Part shown: positions 21,982-35,500 of the stretch, one piece after another
How the letters are laid out: every line of letters begins with the position of its first letter
How positions within the stretch are numbered: position 1 is the stretch's first letter
Source: Apiotrichum sp. Y4204
Lineage: Eukaryota; Basidiomycota; Tremellomycetes; Trichosporonales; Trichosporonaceae
Assembly: GCA_025531455.1 (NCBI GenBank)
Contig: JAMYHL010000012.1
Span: 838,527 to 902,526 of the forward strand
Length of the DNA stretch: 64,000 nt
Direction: 5' to 3'
Program-made: the position numbers and the translations under genes
Notes under the pieces: model-generated
What the model saw: the letters and a program-made list of their open reading frames with translations, nothing else
What the model was told of the DNA's origin: nothing
Database searches by the model: none

Positions 21982-24177
21982 CTACAATGTGCTCTCCGCG
22001 CGCTGTTCAGGAGCGGAGATGTCGGCGGGAATGTAACCCGCCGACGCCTTAGGGCTGGCCTCAAGGTCGCTCGGGAGCTCAGCCGACTTAACCTTCATCG
22101 TCTCCTCCGTCTCCTTCCCCTTGTCCTTCCTCACCTCCCCAGGCTCGTGGTGCAGCGCCTCGTCCGCAACGACGCTGACGGGCGCCTCGCCGTCCCACCC
22201 GCGCCAGTCGCCATCCCAGTCCTCGCCCGCCCAGCGGGGCAGCGGCGTCTCCCACGTGCCGAGCCCCTCGGTAGTGTACCGCCGCGCGTGGAGGTAGATG
22301 AACAGGCTCTCGGGGTCCGGGTCGTCGGGGACCGGGGTGTAGCACTGCGGGCAGAAGCCCTCGGGGACGTGCACGGGCGGCGCGAGTGGCGTGGCATTGT
22401 CGTCGAGCGTCTCCATAATCTCGCGCTCGACGGCCTTGCTCCGCTTCACGCCGTGGTTCACTCGCGGGTGCGGAATGGACGGGTACTTCTTCTTCTTGCC
22501 ATCGTCCGCTTCGGTCGAGTCCAGCTCGTCCTGCACCTTCTTCGTCGCAAACACCACCTCCTTCCACTTGACCCAGTCCTCGGCCTCGTCGCGGCGCTGG
22601 CGCAAACGCGCGATCACGTTACGGGCCTGTGCCGAGAGGAGAATCGGAGAGGTGACATCCACGTTCGAGAGCTCCCGCGCTGACGGCCCGCTCTTGGACT
22701 GGACCTCGCCCTCCGGCAATGCCTCCTTACCAGCCAGGCGGGCCGAGTCATCGGGAATTGGTGGAGGTGAGCCGCCGCGCCGCGGCGGGGTCTGCTTTGG
22801 CCGCTTCGCTTCGGCAACGCGCGCAGCGATGGCCTTGAGCTGGTGCGAGACGCCCTCGCCCTGGTCCACAAGGTCGACGCCGCCCTTGCCGCACTCCTCG
22901 CCCCACACCGACGAGAGCGCATACAGCGGGTCATTGGCGATTGGGTACCCGAGCCACTGGAGGTGCACGCGGATTTGATGCGCTGGGAGTCAGCATTCTG
23001 CCTGGAGGAGAAGCAAAAAATACTCACTCCGGCCAGTTATCGGACGGCAGTGAACCACGCTCTGGTCGCGCTTCGCGTCGTAGCTCATGCGGGTAAAGAT
23101 CGTCTTGGCTTCCTGAACAGTAAGCAGTGGAACGGGATGGCGGACGGAGAAGTACCCACCTTGCCCTGCGGCGCAACGATCACGAGGCCCATCTGCCTGT
23201 CGACAGTAAGCAGCGGCTGGTCAACAACGACCTCTTCCTCGGGGAAGCAGCCGCGCACGCGCGCGATATACTCCTTGCCGACTCGGCCCTCCTGGAACTC
23301 CTTGGCGAGCTTGTTCGACGCGGGCCCGCTCAGCGCGAGAATCATGAGTCCTGAAGTCAGGCGGTCGAGGCGGTTCACCGCTGCTGTCAGAAGATCCTAT
23401 TTCAGTGCTACCCACCATAAGCAGTAATCCCGTGGTCGGCCTTGAGAATCTCGAGCAGCGTGTGCTTGAAATACCGTCCCGCAGCGTGGACGGGCAACGA
23501 CCCCGGCTTGGAGACGACGACAAACTGCTTCTCGTCGTCCTTGTGCAGCACCAGCACTCGGTCGTTGCTTACTGGCGGCTCGTGCCGGTGCACGGTGTTG
23601 CTGGGAGTGTCAGAGGCCCATAGCAGCAGCGAAATCGGCACTCACTCGATCCGGTCACCGTCACGGAGGATCAGCTCGGGATACGCCGTCGCGCCATTAA
23701 CGCGCGTCACGCCGCTCTCGAGTGCGTGGCGCTGTATACAGATAGCAAGAAGGACAAGAAACATGTACACGGTTCAAAAAGTGAGAGCAGGGTCAGCTAT
23801 CAATTCGCGGAGGGTAGCTCGCGACTCACATAGTAGTCCACGCTGCGATCACGGAACTCTGTCGAGATGACCTCGAGGAGCTGGCGCCCGATCCACCTGA
23901 AGTGAGCAAGCTCCCCCAATCTCCAATCTTACCTCTGCTTGACAAACGTCTTGTACGGCCACCAGTACGGGCGGCAGTACCGGAGCATGGGGTGCGCGCC
24001 GTTCGGGAACATCTTGGGCGCGACGTACCCGTCGTCAATGTCGCGGCGGTCGTCAAACCCAGAGGGTGTGCCCGTGCGCGTACTCGTGGCTGTCGAGAGC
24101 GCGCTCGGCGTCGGCGCGGGCGGGGCGGCGGTGTTCGTGCTCGTGATCGTGCTGACCGCGGGGGGCGGGGAGGACAT
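21982..24177 (-). CDS. tRNA pseudouridine synthase, RluA family (Pus9/Rib2-type)
   Basis: Seven exons: 23933-24177, 23830-23896, 23646-23731, 23416-23600, 23160-23383, 23028-23112 and 21982-22982 (1893 nt, 630 aa). The catalytic block [11 protein letters not shown] places the Asp nucleophile at residue 201. [13 protein letters not shown] lies upstream and [15 protein letters not shown] downstream, the standard order in the RluA family. The region before it (WIGRQLL..., VTRVNG, LRDGDRI) resembles the short S4-like lead-in. Pus9 and Rib2 make pseudouridine-32 in mitochondrial and cytosolic tRNAs. The C-terminal 300 residues are an acidic/basic extension with FCPQCYTPV; there is no deaminase domain as in yeast Rib2. 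I used the ATG at 24177, because the frame further upstream offers only TTG. Confidence 0.9.
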
Positions 24178-24853
24178 TTGGGCGGGTTCGCGGTGCAAAC
24201 TTGACGTGAGCTAGATGAGTGTTGAAGAGTTGACAACACGAACTTTTTTTTTTTTGGTACTCCCATGGTGGAGGTTTGATTTTGAGTGGCGGCCAGCGAG
24301 GAACTTGTCAGGTGCACCTGCCAGTGGCAACTCAAATGGATTTTCACTCAAGTCCACGACCTCCGACACCCATCAACCCTAGTTGTACGAGCACCATGCA
24401 ACACTCTACTATTACAGCCACCATTCTCTGCTCTTCAACGTTTTCATAGTCCAATGGTTACATATTCATATCGCCAGTCCACACGACTCTCGTTGCTACT
24501 CTATGCATTCATGGGTCATTGAAATGGTGGCACAATTGGCAATGGAGGTGTTCTGGCTTCTGGCGTTTTGGGGATGGTGGTCTTGCTCGACGTGTATGAA
24601 AATGAAATGTGGAGACGAAAGGTAAAAGTAGTAACAAAATTAACGAGGGGAATGGGGGCAAGTGCGCTGGAAAAAAGCGTCCATCGGGGATGGCAATACA
24701 GTTCAAACAATCGGGTGCGTGGGTGTATGTGTGAGTGCGTTTTGTGGTGGCGTGGGTGGGTGCTGGATGTGTTGGGTTACGATTGTGCTCGGGTCATAAA
24801 GAGATCAATCAAACACGGATGATGGAAAAATGACCGTCGTCGGGAATCATCAT
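24178..24853. other. Spacer between the PUS9-type gene and the disordered-protein gene
   Basis: This is the upstream region of the pseudouridine synthase gene and the 3' flank of the next minus-strand gene. It contains a T run near 24245. No gene is seen. Confidence 0.5.
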
Positions 24854-27800
24854 TCAGTGAGCCGCCACGACAGTCGAGAGGACCTGCTCAGTGCGTGGCT
24901 CATAAGTGGGGACATTGGACTTGTCGACCTCGTGGTCGGTAACGTTTGACGCCGACGCCGAGGTTCCCGAGTCGGAACGCTCGCGCACAACGGGCCGGCG
25001 AATGTCAAAAAGGGACCCAGCAGAGGTGGCAGCCATGCTAGCGGTCGGTGTGACGACCACCGAAGAGGGGTTGGACAGCGAGGGCTGGCGGTCAAGCTGG
25101 TTGGGGTCGGGGCTGGCGACAACAGGCGACAACGGCGACTGGGTGGCCAGTGACGAGTTGCGGGGAGGAACAACAATCGGAGGAGGAATGTTGACCTGAG
25201 TTGGCGCACCGGAACGGCCCTTGGGAGGCTGAGGAGCCTGAGGCGCAGGCTGCGAAGCAGAACGGCTCTTCGCAGGGGACTGGGGAGCCACCACCGGAGC
25301 CGGGGGAACCTTGGGCAAGTCCTTCTCCTGGAGCGTGGGCTGGGCAATCACGGCTGAGCTCGGGCGCGCCGGGCGAGCCTGAGCTGGGGGCGAGTCCAGG
25401 GCAGAAATGGAGAAGCGCTTCTTGAGCGATGAGAAGAGACCCTTCTTCTGCGCAGGAGCAGTGGACTGCTGCGACGAGTTGGAGGCACGGATTGTGCTGG
25501 TGATCGACGGCGATGAGGCCTTCCTCGATGGGTCACGCGACGAGACCGGGCTGGGCGACTGGGTCACTGCAATGGCAGGAGGCTGCGCCGGAGAAGCCGT
25601 CGACGGCTGGCGAGGACGGACGGCGGGGTCCGCGGGCTGCTGTTGCATCGGACGACGCGGGATAGGAGCCTGAGTGGGAGCCGGCGCTTGAGGGACAGGT
25701 GCACGAGCCGCGGGGACAGGCACCGGTGCGTGAACAGGACCCTGCGCTGGACCACGAGCAGGAGGCTGAGTCGCGTGGGGAGCAGGTCCCGGCATGGGTG
25801 GGCGACCCGTAGATCCCGGAACAACCTGCCCCGGGGAGCGAGGTGCAACAGGTGGGGTCGGCGGAGCCTGAACGGGCGAACGAGGTGCTGAGGTTGGTGC
25901 GGCCGGTGTCTGCATAGGGCTGCGAGAAGGCGGTGATTGAACCGGGGAGCCGGAGGCGGGCGGCTGCGCGGCAAGCATGGCCGGAGGCTTACCGATGGGT
26001 GGCTGAACAGCAGCAGCTGCAGCAACAACAGGAGGGCGGGAAGGCGAGCGAGGCGCAACAGGCGGTGTGGCGGCCATCGGTGGAACCGGAGATGCGGACA
26101 TGGGCTGCGAAGGGGGTCCATTGGGCGACATGCGGGCCGGCGCCGGTGCGGGGGAGGCAGTGGCCGCCGGAATCGGTGGCCCCGCAGCAGTAGGAGCGGC
26201 AACAGGCACAGGTGCCACAACAGGAACAATGGTGTGCTGCGGCTGTGCAGTTGGAGTCACAGTCGTGGGAGGGACGGGAGCCTTTGGTGTCACACCTTGA
26301 GTGGCTGGAGTGGCAGGGTTCTGCACGGCTGTGGATGGTGCCGTTGCCAACCGAGGCATCGAGGATGGAGCAGGCGCAGTGTTGGACGCAGGAACCGACG
26401 AAGCAGGCGGCATAGGAGCGGGAGCTTGAGCCTGGGCCGGCGCTGATGCTGGCTGCACTGGCGCCTGTTGCGCCGGTGCGGCGGGGGAGACAGTGGGCCC
26501 GAGTGGACGGGCAGCGCTCGTTGACCGCTGGGGAATAACGATGTGAGCAGGGACTGCCGCGGCGGCGGCGGCAGCTGCTCCAGCAACGGCAGCCGGCCGA
26601 ACACCGGATGGCTGAGCATGGGCCGCAGCGTTACCATTCATGTGTCCATGCGCATGCCCGTTTGCTGCGTTACCGTTCGACATGGCTGTTGAAGGTGCTG
26701 GCGTCGCGGTAGCGGCAGCGGTGGGCAGATCGGGGACCGGGTCCGACGAGCTAAAGACCTGCGAGCGGCGATGGAAGGAAGGCACACGCTTGACGGAACG
26801 AGTCCTTGACCTGGCCGCCTTCTCTTCCTCTTTCTTCCTGGCAGCCTCGGCCTTGGCCTGTGCCTTGAGCTCCTTCTCTTTAAGTGCGGCGTCGGCGGCG
26901 GCGCGCTTCGCCTCGACCCTTGCACGCGCCTCGGCCTCGGCCTTCTCCTGTGCGGCTCGCTTGGCCTCCGCTTTTGCGGCCTCCTTGGCAGCCTTTTCCT
27001 CGGCCTTTCGCTCCTTCTTGGTCTTGCTCCTGGCTGGAGCGGCAGCTGCCGCTGCGGCCGCAGCGCCGGCAACTGCGCCCGCTGCGACTGCAGGAGCCGA
27101 CGAACCCTGAGAAGTAGCCGGAGGAGCGGAAGGCGCCGTGTTGTGGGACATTTCAGCTGCAGACGTTTGTTGGCTGAGGGGGCTGGGGGCGGAAGGAGCA
27201 GTTACGTATTGAGGACTGACAGGGTTCGAAAAGTCGTACTCATCCCCCAGGGACGAGACGGTAGTTGCAGGGGACGACCGTCCTTGCGGAGATTGAGGAT
27301 TGTGGTACTCGTCCGGGTCGATGCTCCATCGCATGCCAGAGCTCTTGGCGGCAGGTCCACGGGGGCCGCGGTAGCTGTTGGGCGGGTTGGGTCCATATGA
27401 GCCCCGGTTGATGTCGACGGGGGTTACTGGACTGTTGCCATAGCCGATCTGGGCCGCCAGAGCATAACCACCTTCACGTGGCATCAATGTGCTCAACAGG
27501 TCAAGCGAGTACGAGTATGATGGCTGACGGTTGCTGCTGAGTGATGCCTGAGACTTGTTCATGGGCATGGACAAGGATGTCGTCGACGAGTGCGCTGAGG
27601 AAAGGGCATCCTTGGAACGGGCAGGGGTCATGCTGGCAGGGTAAGGCCCGTCCCCGTTCATAGTTCCATTGTGTGACGTGCGCTTCTTGAGAGTTCCGCT
27701 GCGGCGCTTGATGGCCGACATGTTGGTCAACGACTTGGTTTTTGGGGGTGGCTGGTACTCCTCGGGCGGAGCTGAGGGCCAAAGGTTCTCGACACCCATA

Positions 27801-30432
27801 GGGAAGATGGGCTGATCAAACCGCTGGCTCATGCGGTTGACGGTATCAAGGGGCCGCTCAGAGGCGGGGCGCATCGGATTGCTCATGTCTGGGGTTTCGT
27901 CCTCGTTCCACAGATCTTCGCTGGTAAGACCGCCGTCTTGGCTGTGAAGCGATGAGCGGTTCGATCCGGTGGTGCCTGCGCGACGACGGTACGCCCCCGG
28001 GGCGTTGCGTGTTGGGACACGGAGGTGAGGCGGTTCATTTTCACGCAAGAGACGCTGAGCGACACTTGCACGGGTCATGACGAGATTTGGGGGAGGCCGG
28101 CGCTGCTGTTGGTTAGGGAAAGGCGGTGATGATGGCTGGTACTGGGGATGATTGGGTGGTGACGATGACTGGGATGTAAACGATGGTGGCGACCCAGCGA
28201 GTGGGGGTGACGATGGATCTGACGTGCTCGAGCTGTTTGACAACGTGCTTCTGTGGCTGACCGATGTCCTACGCTTCCAAGCAGGCGGTGGAGAACCTGG
28301 ATCACCAGAGAGCCTTCGCGAGCGGGTGGGGGAGATGGGTGATGTCGGTAGGACGGGAGGGGGGGAAGTGGGCGAGCGTGTTCGGGAGAGGGCCAATTCT
28401 AACGGTGAGGGGCCATAAGTCTCCTCCGTCGGCGACTCGACCTGTTGCTGAGGAAGGTGTGAGTTAAACAGTTACGTCGTATAAAAAGAGCGTGTGTGTA
28501 TGTGTGCTTGTGCGAATGTGTGTGCGTGATGACAGAAGGAACAGAACAGAATCGAGGCGCGAGACAGAGAGCAAAGAGGGCGAGAGGGCGCGAGGGGAAT
28601 GTGGGATTTGTGGTGTGTGTGTAGACGAGACAGCGAGATGAGAGTAAATGATGATAAGAAATGAAAGAAGAAATGATGGACACGGCCCAACAAAGGTGTG
28701 AAGAGAGGGGGAGACGGGGGATTGTGCGGGGAGTGGGAGAGTGTGAATACGACGACGACGACAACGGTAACAGCAGCGGCGGCGGTGGCGGCGACAGAGG
28801 GGGGCAGGCAGCAGGAGGCAGGGGAGGGGGGGGGCAGGAAGGAGAGTTGCAGTGAAGAGTGGGGTGGAGTAGTAGTAATGCGCACAATTACCACAGACTA
28901 CTGCTGCACTACTGCTAGTAGCCCTAGTAGTAATGGCAGTGGCAGTGGTTGTTGGTAGTAATGGTGTCACTGTTGTCACACCACCAGTGGTCGTAGTGTC
29001 TTGGCAGATACACACACGGCGGCAACGGCGAAAACACGGCCGCGCAGAAACGACGGAGTAAATCACCAGGGTTGTGGGTGGTCAAGGAGAAGAAAAAAAA
29101 AATGAAAAAAAGGTGAAAAAATCGTCGACTGGTAAGGGCCAGGGGAAAAAGTAGAGGAAAGGCCAGGGGTGGGTGAGTGATGAGGGAAGACAAGAAAATC
29201 AGAAGGCTTGGCAGCGAGCTTGTTAGGGGAAGGGAAGGGAGAAAAGGGAGAGGAAGAGGAGGAGGAAGAGCGCGTGAAGGGCCACTGGAGGGGACGGGGA
29301 AGGCTGTACAATTACAAAAAAAAAAAGTGACTGTAGCAATCTACTGTACTGCCACTAGTCCCGCACAGCCCACACACAACCAATAGCTCGCAATAGCAAT
29401 CTTGTATTATATCGGTCGGTCGCGCTCCAAGGTCCAAGTGGGAAAGATCCATAGATCTTCCGCAAGGACACCTGGGTAGCAGTGTATGCAATGTATGCAA
29501 TGCACACATGTATACAGACCAGAAGAGCCCATCGTCGGCCATACACTCGGTCTACTCGGCACAGTTTTCCTTGATTGCGATCGCGCGCCCTGTGCATCTC
29601 AAGAGATGCTATATGTGGCACGCCAGTAGAGGGCCCACGCAACTCGAAACAGTGCCGATAATGGACAGGATTAACGGCCACTGGCCACTGGCTGGGCCCA
29701 CTAATCCACTGATAATGGCAGGGACAGGTTCGACCCGTCCGCCGGTCCATCCAGGGCGTGAATGTGTGCCGTTGCCAGACCGGCCAGTCCGACTACTCTA
29801 ACAGGCAAGGGTGCATGATGATTTGGATGGGATTGGATAAGAGAGAGCAACGAGAGTTCTTCCCGGGCCCGATGAGAATCAAAAGAACAGGGGAGAGCAA
29901 AGAAGGGGCAGGCTTGAGATGCAATGATGACGATGATCAACAGTAATGGTGATGTGCAAGAGCACCTTTGTCCCCTCTCTTTCCACAGTCCAAAGGTGTT
30001 GCCAGGGTTGTTAATCCCCTTATCCAGGGGAGGTGCGAGGGTCAAGTTGAGGGGAGTGACTGTAGAATGCCACTATCGCCCTCCCTGGCTCACGGGTAGC
30101 AGACTTGCTTGGCTTAAATCGCCGCAAATCGACCACATGCAAACGTCATGGCGACGACGTCCCCCATTACAACATGCACACCAATCCATCTGTCAAAGTC
30201 GTCTTGAAATGTCGAGAGGAGACAACATGGGGGTGGTGGTGATAGGAAAAGGGACGAGGGCACTCATTCCAAGGGCCAGGCGTCCATTCCTGAGATCGGA
30301 CACAGAACACACTGCAGGGCGATGCAATCGGTCCAAGCACACACACAGGAGCACAACGATGTCATCATCGTGCGAGACAAGACTCACCTCCTCCCATGGT
30401 TGGCGTTCCGCGAATACTTCAAACGTCGCCAT
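24854..30432 (-). CDS. Long intrinsically disordered protein, about 1212 aa, unknown function
   Basis: The main exon is 24854-28447 (open for 1198 codons). It has no usable ATG near its 5' end, only an acceptor (CTTCCTCAG). The best first exon is 30388-30432, encoding MATFEVFAERQPWEE and ending at GTGAGT in the same phase; this implies a 1,940-nt intron. The protein is Ser/Pro-rich for about 460 residues. An Ala run and a Lys/Glu/Ala-rich predicted coiled-coil helix follow (about 487-575), then a long Pro/Ala/Val-rich region, and near residue 1017 a basic amphipathic patch GLFSSLKKRFSISAL. I recognise no catalytic domain. Many SP/TP sites and basic patches suggest a phosphoregulated scaffold or cortical protein, but that is a guess. 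The large exon is well supported; the first exon is not certain. Confidence 0.6.
28448..30387 (-). other. Proposed 1.94-kb intron with simple-sequence DNA
   Basis: Between the proposed first exon and the main exon of the disordered-protein gene lies about 1.9 kb dominated by short repeats: GAC/GGC triplets near 28750-28795, CTA/AGT repeats near 28870-28950, and purine runs near 29085-29310. No other gene is visible. If the distal exon is wrong, this is the gene's promoter and leader instead. Confidence 0.4.
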
Positions 30433-31796
30433 GGCGAACAAGCTGCAACCACGACTGATGCACGAGAAGCGAGAGGTGGGCTAGAGAAGGGGGTTGGCGA
30501 ACAGTGGGCGACGGCGTGGGAAGAGTGCGCGAGTCGGCAGTATGTGGGGCGCCGACTGTAAGCAATGAGATTTCGGGATCTGGGGTGAAGCTGCGGTTCG
30601 AGGGAAGGTGGTGTGGGATGAATCGGCAACTAATCTGGAGCCCGCGAGGTATCTACTAGCGGAGCCGAGGGAACTGCGAGACCCGTATTCGAGGGTTGGG
30701 GTGCGAGATTACTGCGGGAGACGTGATAGGCAGCAAAGACCAAGCCGCGAACAGACGGGGGATCGGGGGATCCGGGGTGCTGCGGGACTGCGGGGCGAGA
30801 TGCTCGACAGGAGTGTTCGGACCGTTTCAGGAGTGTTGCAGGTAACAAATGTCGGACGTGTTGTAAGGACCACAAGAACACAGGTGTATGCGATTATGAT
30901 AAAGAGGAAAAGTGACACTTTGTCACACCAGTTGTGGATGAAGGTGCACTGATGAGAGGGTGGGGGCGGGTCGCGAAAGGGTGAGGGGCTGTGCGTGTCG
31001 GTGGGGGGCAAGTTGGCCGGAGTAGCCGCAGTCAGGCTGTTTCTAGTTGCTATATTGCTCTTGAGCTATAGGATTCTACCCGCTGTTTTGTTGCTGCGGT
31101 TGTCTGGTCGGTCGCAGGAGGGGGAGGGTGTAAGCGCTGAAATCGCAGAACGCAGAGATCCGCGACCGTTCGATGCAAGCTGCAAGGTAAGGGGTTGACA
31201 GGAGACCGAGAAGGGGTCCGAGAAGCGTCGATGAGGGCGAGGTGGCGGTCGTAACGCACAGGTCCGGGGATGCGGCGACGCCCCGACACTGCAGTGTGCT
31301 GGTGCTGCGAACGGGAAGCGCACACGGGGGTGAGGTAGGGGCGGGGAGGCTGGGGGGGGCACACAGGGGGGAACCGAGGGGGCGGGCTGGCTGGAAATAA
31401 TGAATATATAAATAATGAAAAATCACAAAATATATAGAATTGGACACGAAAGGGGTCGAGGGGGAGGGAAGAGAGATCGCAACGGGGTGATGCGCGATGG
31501 CGAGGGAGAGATGGAGATGGACGTAGTTGAACGAGTTGTCCGGCAAAGAACAGACGAAGAGTGAGAATGCGAGACTGTGTGATGGGGAGCACAGCAGAAG
31601 GTGGAGAGGCGGCGTAGGAGGCGACTACGACGGTAATGTGGTCGAAATGTGGAGATTGAGATGGAATGGGATGCTGGATGTTCTCGAGGGCGATGGAGAT
31701 GGCAATGGGGGTGCGGGGCGCAGGGCAGAGCAGGGCGGGGCAGGGGCAGCCAGGGCAGCCAGGGGCGCAGGCAGTGTTGCAATGATGTGCGAATGC

Positions 31797-31827
31797 GATG
31801 ATGATGATGATGATCTGATGATGATGG
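31797..31827. repeat. GAT microsatellite
   Basis: Six GAT units followed by CT and further GAT units, in the gene desert. Confidence 0.75.
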
Positions 31828-34800
31828 TGCCCCCTTTTCCCTGTAGGTGCATGCCCCAGGGGATATGTAGAATACAGTGCTCAGAAAACTGGGCTATGCG
31901 GGGAAGGAAGAGGAAAAGCTTGGCCGAGCTACTGCTACTTGCTGCATTCAGAGAGGTCCCAAGCTCCCAAGGGAAAATTAATCTCCAGAGTGGAAAGAAG
32001 AGGCAGAAAAGGGAAGGGAGGAGGATTTGGCTGGCTAGCTGGCCCGGGGCGCGCGGGGCTTAGGAGCTGGCTGGCCTGGCTTGGGGGGCGATGACGATGT
32101 TAGGGCCAGAGTACCTGAGTCTCGAGAGGCAGAGAAGGGGAAAAGGCGAGGGCAGGAGAGCAGAGGAAGGCCAAGGAAGGCGCAACACAAGCGGCACACT
32201 AACCCATTATTTCCTTTTGCTACTACCTTTACGCTACTAGCCCATGCACACCAACGACTATCTGCCTACTACCACCATGCTAATGCAGCTTTACTTGCTA
32301 TACTAGCTATACTGCCGTTGATGCGATGACATGCCCTCCTTCCCGATCTCGATCCCCTCAAGACTCGGCCAAGCCTTGGAACCATCTCACCCATCTCACA
32401 ATCTCACCCGACGCCGACATGCATCAAGACTCCCAAGACCAGCAGTCGTCGCTGCCACCGACGTCGCCGACGCCGACGCCAGACGCAGACATGCATGCAC
32501 GGCATACAGCCCTTCTTCTTGGCCAGTGACCCCATTATGACTCTACTCCTTCTTGAAATGCACAAGAAGCGCGCTGCATGCGCTGGCTCACACCGCGGCG
32601 CAGTCGGTCCTTTTTTTCTTGGCATCTGCGGCCAGACTCCCAACCATATAATCATGATCAACCAACTTTTCTTTCGCTGCCGCCCCGCCTGGCCGCCTGG
32701 CCTCCTGGCGCCTCGCCACCCGTGGCCACCCCCTGGTCCGTGCCTGGGCATTACTCGGCTGCGGGATGGGTAGGTGCGGCCAGGTGTACAGAATTGTAAC
32801 AGTACCGTACAGGGCAAGAGAGGCGGAGTCGGGCCCCAGAGCCCGAATCCCACTGGTTGGAGATTGCTGCGGCCGATAATGGGTTTGTGTCTGCTACGTG
32901 CCGATAGATAGGCGATTGATATGCATGTGGCGATGTGTGACAATGTGCTGTGCACTGTGCAGCTACACAGCGATAGCGATAGCGGCTGGATAAGGCTGAT
33001 AACCTTGCAACTCGAGACGGACAATCAGCGGCGGGATGGCAGGCGATCGCGCGATCGGCATTGGTCTGCAGCAAATCGCGTTCATCGCACTGTAGGATCC
33101 GGGATTTACAAGAGGCTCCGTGCGCCGCGCCCCGCGCATATGTGCAGTAGAGTGCAATACCGCGCCCCGGCGATCACTCGTTCCAAAGTCCTGGCACTAA
33201 TAGAGTGATCGGACCGCGTTGATCGTTGATCGCGTTGATCGTGCGGGGTGGCGATGCACAGCGCTAGAAGCCAATGTGCAAGGAACCGGCGCTGATCCGC
33301 TAATCCGCGAAGCGCGAGCGATGATCAGTTAATGCATCTGCACCGCTGCCGTCCTGGCCGCCACCAGATCACCAGCTCACCAGAGCGCCAGAGCTTTGCT
33401 ATCACTACGCCTGGCATGGCCGCCAACGCCAGACTCGTTGCCCGATATCCGAGTTGCCCGAGTGCCCAGAAACGTGCATAAAGTTCGCTTCGACAGAGCC
33501 TTGGCTCCGACAATCGTGCTCTCCGACTAGGACCAGCCATCTAGCCACCTGATCCTCGGACTTGATTGATTCGCAGCGGGCGTGGCGGGACTGCCCAATT
33601 GCCCTGCATGCCCTGCCCGCTCGTACATCATTTACGTTGCGCGGAATGCGGCTTGGGCACTACTTGGTAGAGTTGATGCTGTGAGACAGGCTGGCCTGCC
33701 TGGCTTGGGGAGCTTGTAGATACAGTATTCTATCTCCTGGATGCGGTGGTCTGCCTACCCCCATGGCGCGGGGTATGATGCCGTGGCTGTGGTCCGTGGC
33801 AGGGATCCAGCGGCCAGCGTCCAGCGGCCGCTGATGCAATGTCTCACCAGCTGCCTCGCCCGGTTCTCGTAACCCAGCCGTAACATGTCGTCAAGGGGCT
33901 GACGGGTACCCGTTGCAGATGTCCTGCATATGGTGTGCTGTGTTTGTATGCAGTAGTTGTTGTGTGATAGTTGTTGTGTATGTTCTGCACTGGGGCCGGT
34001 TCTCGGACATGTTTCCCGTAGCGCAGATCACACAGGCCCAAGTTGAACGCCAGTCACCAATTGCGCGATGTGGGTTGCCAGTGCCGGGTTGCCAGTTGAA
34101 GTCCGCGCACACCGCCAAGATCGCCGTACCAGTGCCGAACCCACTCTGCGCAGTGCTCTCAAACTTTATCGCGTGCGCGACTGCGACCCCTACTAGAATA
34201 GTAGAATTGCATAGTTGGACAGTAGGTCTGACGACATTTCGCTCGGGCCACACCTACACCACACGAGTCCACATGTTCAAGATGCAAGATGTGGCCGTTG
34301 TTGTTCAATTCCTCGCGCGCCGCCGTTGCTTGTTTATTATTTCGCCGTCGCCGAGAATAGATTACCGGGCTGTGGGGACATGCACCGCATGACAGCGTCG
34401 CAGCGTGTGCTTTGTGGAGCTCGATATGGATCTCGTGGCCAGCGGTATGCGAGTGTCTGCGCAAGAACATGGTCCAACAAGGCTCTCACACATTCGAAAC
34501 GTATCGGTGGGTTCTATGGGTAAGGGGACGCGATTTCTGCATCATCATCTTGGATCTTGGACATCTTGGCGCGGGCCACATGGCAAATCAGCCGGCCGCC
34601 GGGCTTGGAGTATAGAGTTCAAAATGCGTTCGAATACAGATTTTTGACCGTTTCAGCACACTTTGCAGCGCCGAGCGCGCCAAGCGCACACTGGAAACGG
34701 GGTGGCGTGGCGGGATTGGAGAATCGCCATACTCGTGAATTAATCCTGCACAGCTGTAATTTTGCAGTTTCTCGGAACACGCGCCGCACTCTGCACTCTG

Positions 34801-34994
34801 CGCGCCGCTCGCACACCGGGACACGCCGAGGCTTGGCGCCGCGCCAGTGGTTGTTGCCGTTGCTCGGCGACGGCCAGCACGCAGTACACCCCATTTCCAC
34901 CGCGGTGACGGCGTCCCTCCCCCTGGCGTTCCCTCGTTCCCCGTTGCCCCGTTCCTCCGTTCCTCACCCACCCCACCACGACGTCACAGATCCT

Positions 34995-35500
34995 CCTGCG
35001 CCGACACAGCCGAGCAAGCCGACGCGCTCCAGCGCGCCGTCGCGCCGCGGAATGTGGGGCGGCCCCCGGAGGAGTTGGGCTCGGGGCTCTCGAGGCTCAG
35101 GCCGCGGCGATAATGGGGCCGCTGGCGCTCGACGCGATCACGATCAAGCTCGAGAATTCAGATTCGCGAGTAGAGCTTGGGTGGTTGGTCCGATCGGTGA
35201 CGTCATGCGTACGGTATGTGGCAACTGTACACGAGTGTAGATCGTGGTAAATGGTGGAGAATTGGCTTGCAGCCTGTGATACTGACAGCTGCGGGTCAGA
35301 TTGTGATGCCGCTTGATAGTATTCCAGTCATAGCCAACGGAACAGTGGTACTACGAAACAATTCCGGGACTGGATGGGTGCGTGTTGAGTCGGATGCGGG
35401 GTTGATCCGAGGATGGACTCCTGATGCCAATCCAGACGACGGGGCTGGAGACTTGACAGCTTACGACTTGACAGCATACTTACGCGCCCATGCTAACACT
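34995..35500 (+). pseudogene. Possible decayed coding fragment
   Basis: From about 34995 the plus strand reads AEQADALQRAVAPRNVGRPP in one frame. After about 35075 it reads MGPLALDAITIKLENSDSR in another frame (ATG at 35113), and after about 35300 it reads VIANGTVVLRNNSGTGW in a third. Codon choice in the first two parts resembles local genes. No set of consensus splice sites joins them. It could be a frameshifted relic or a chance effect of high GC. Confidence 0.22.

Noticed and set aside
24178..24198. Upstream extension of the PUS9-type protein
   Set aside because: The in-frame codon at 24198 is TTG, not ATG; the ATG at 24177 is used.
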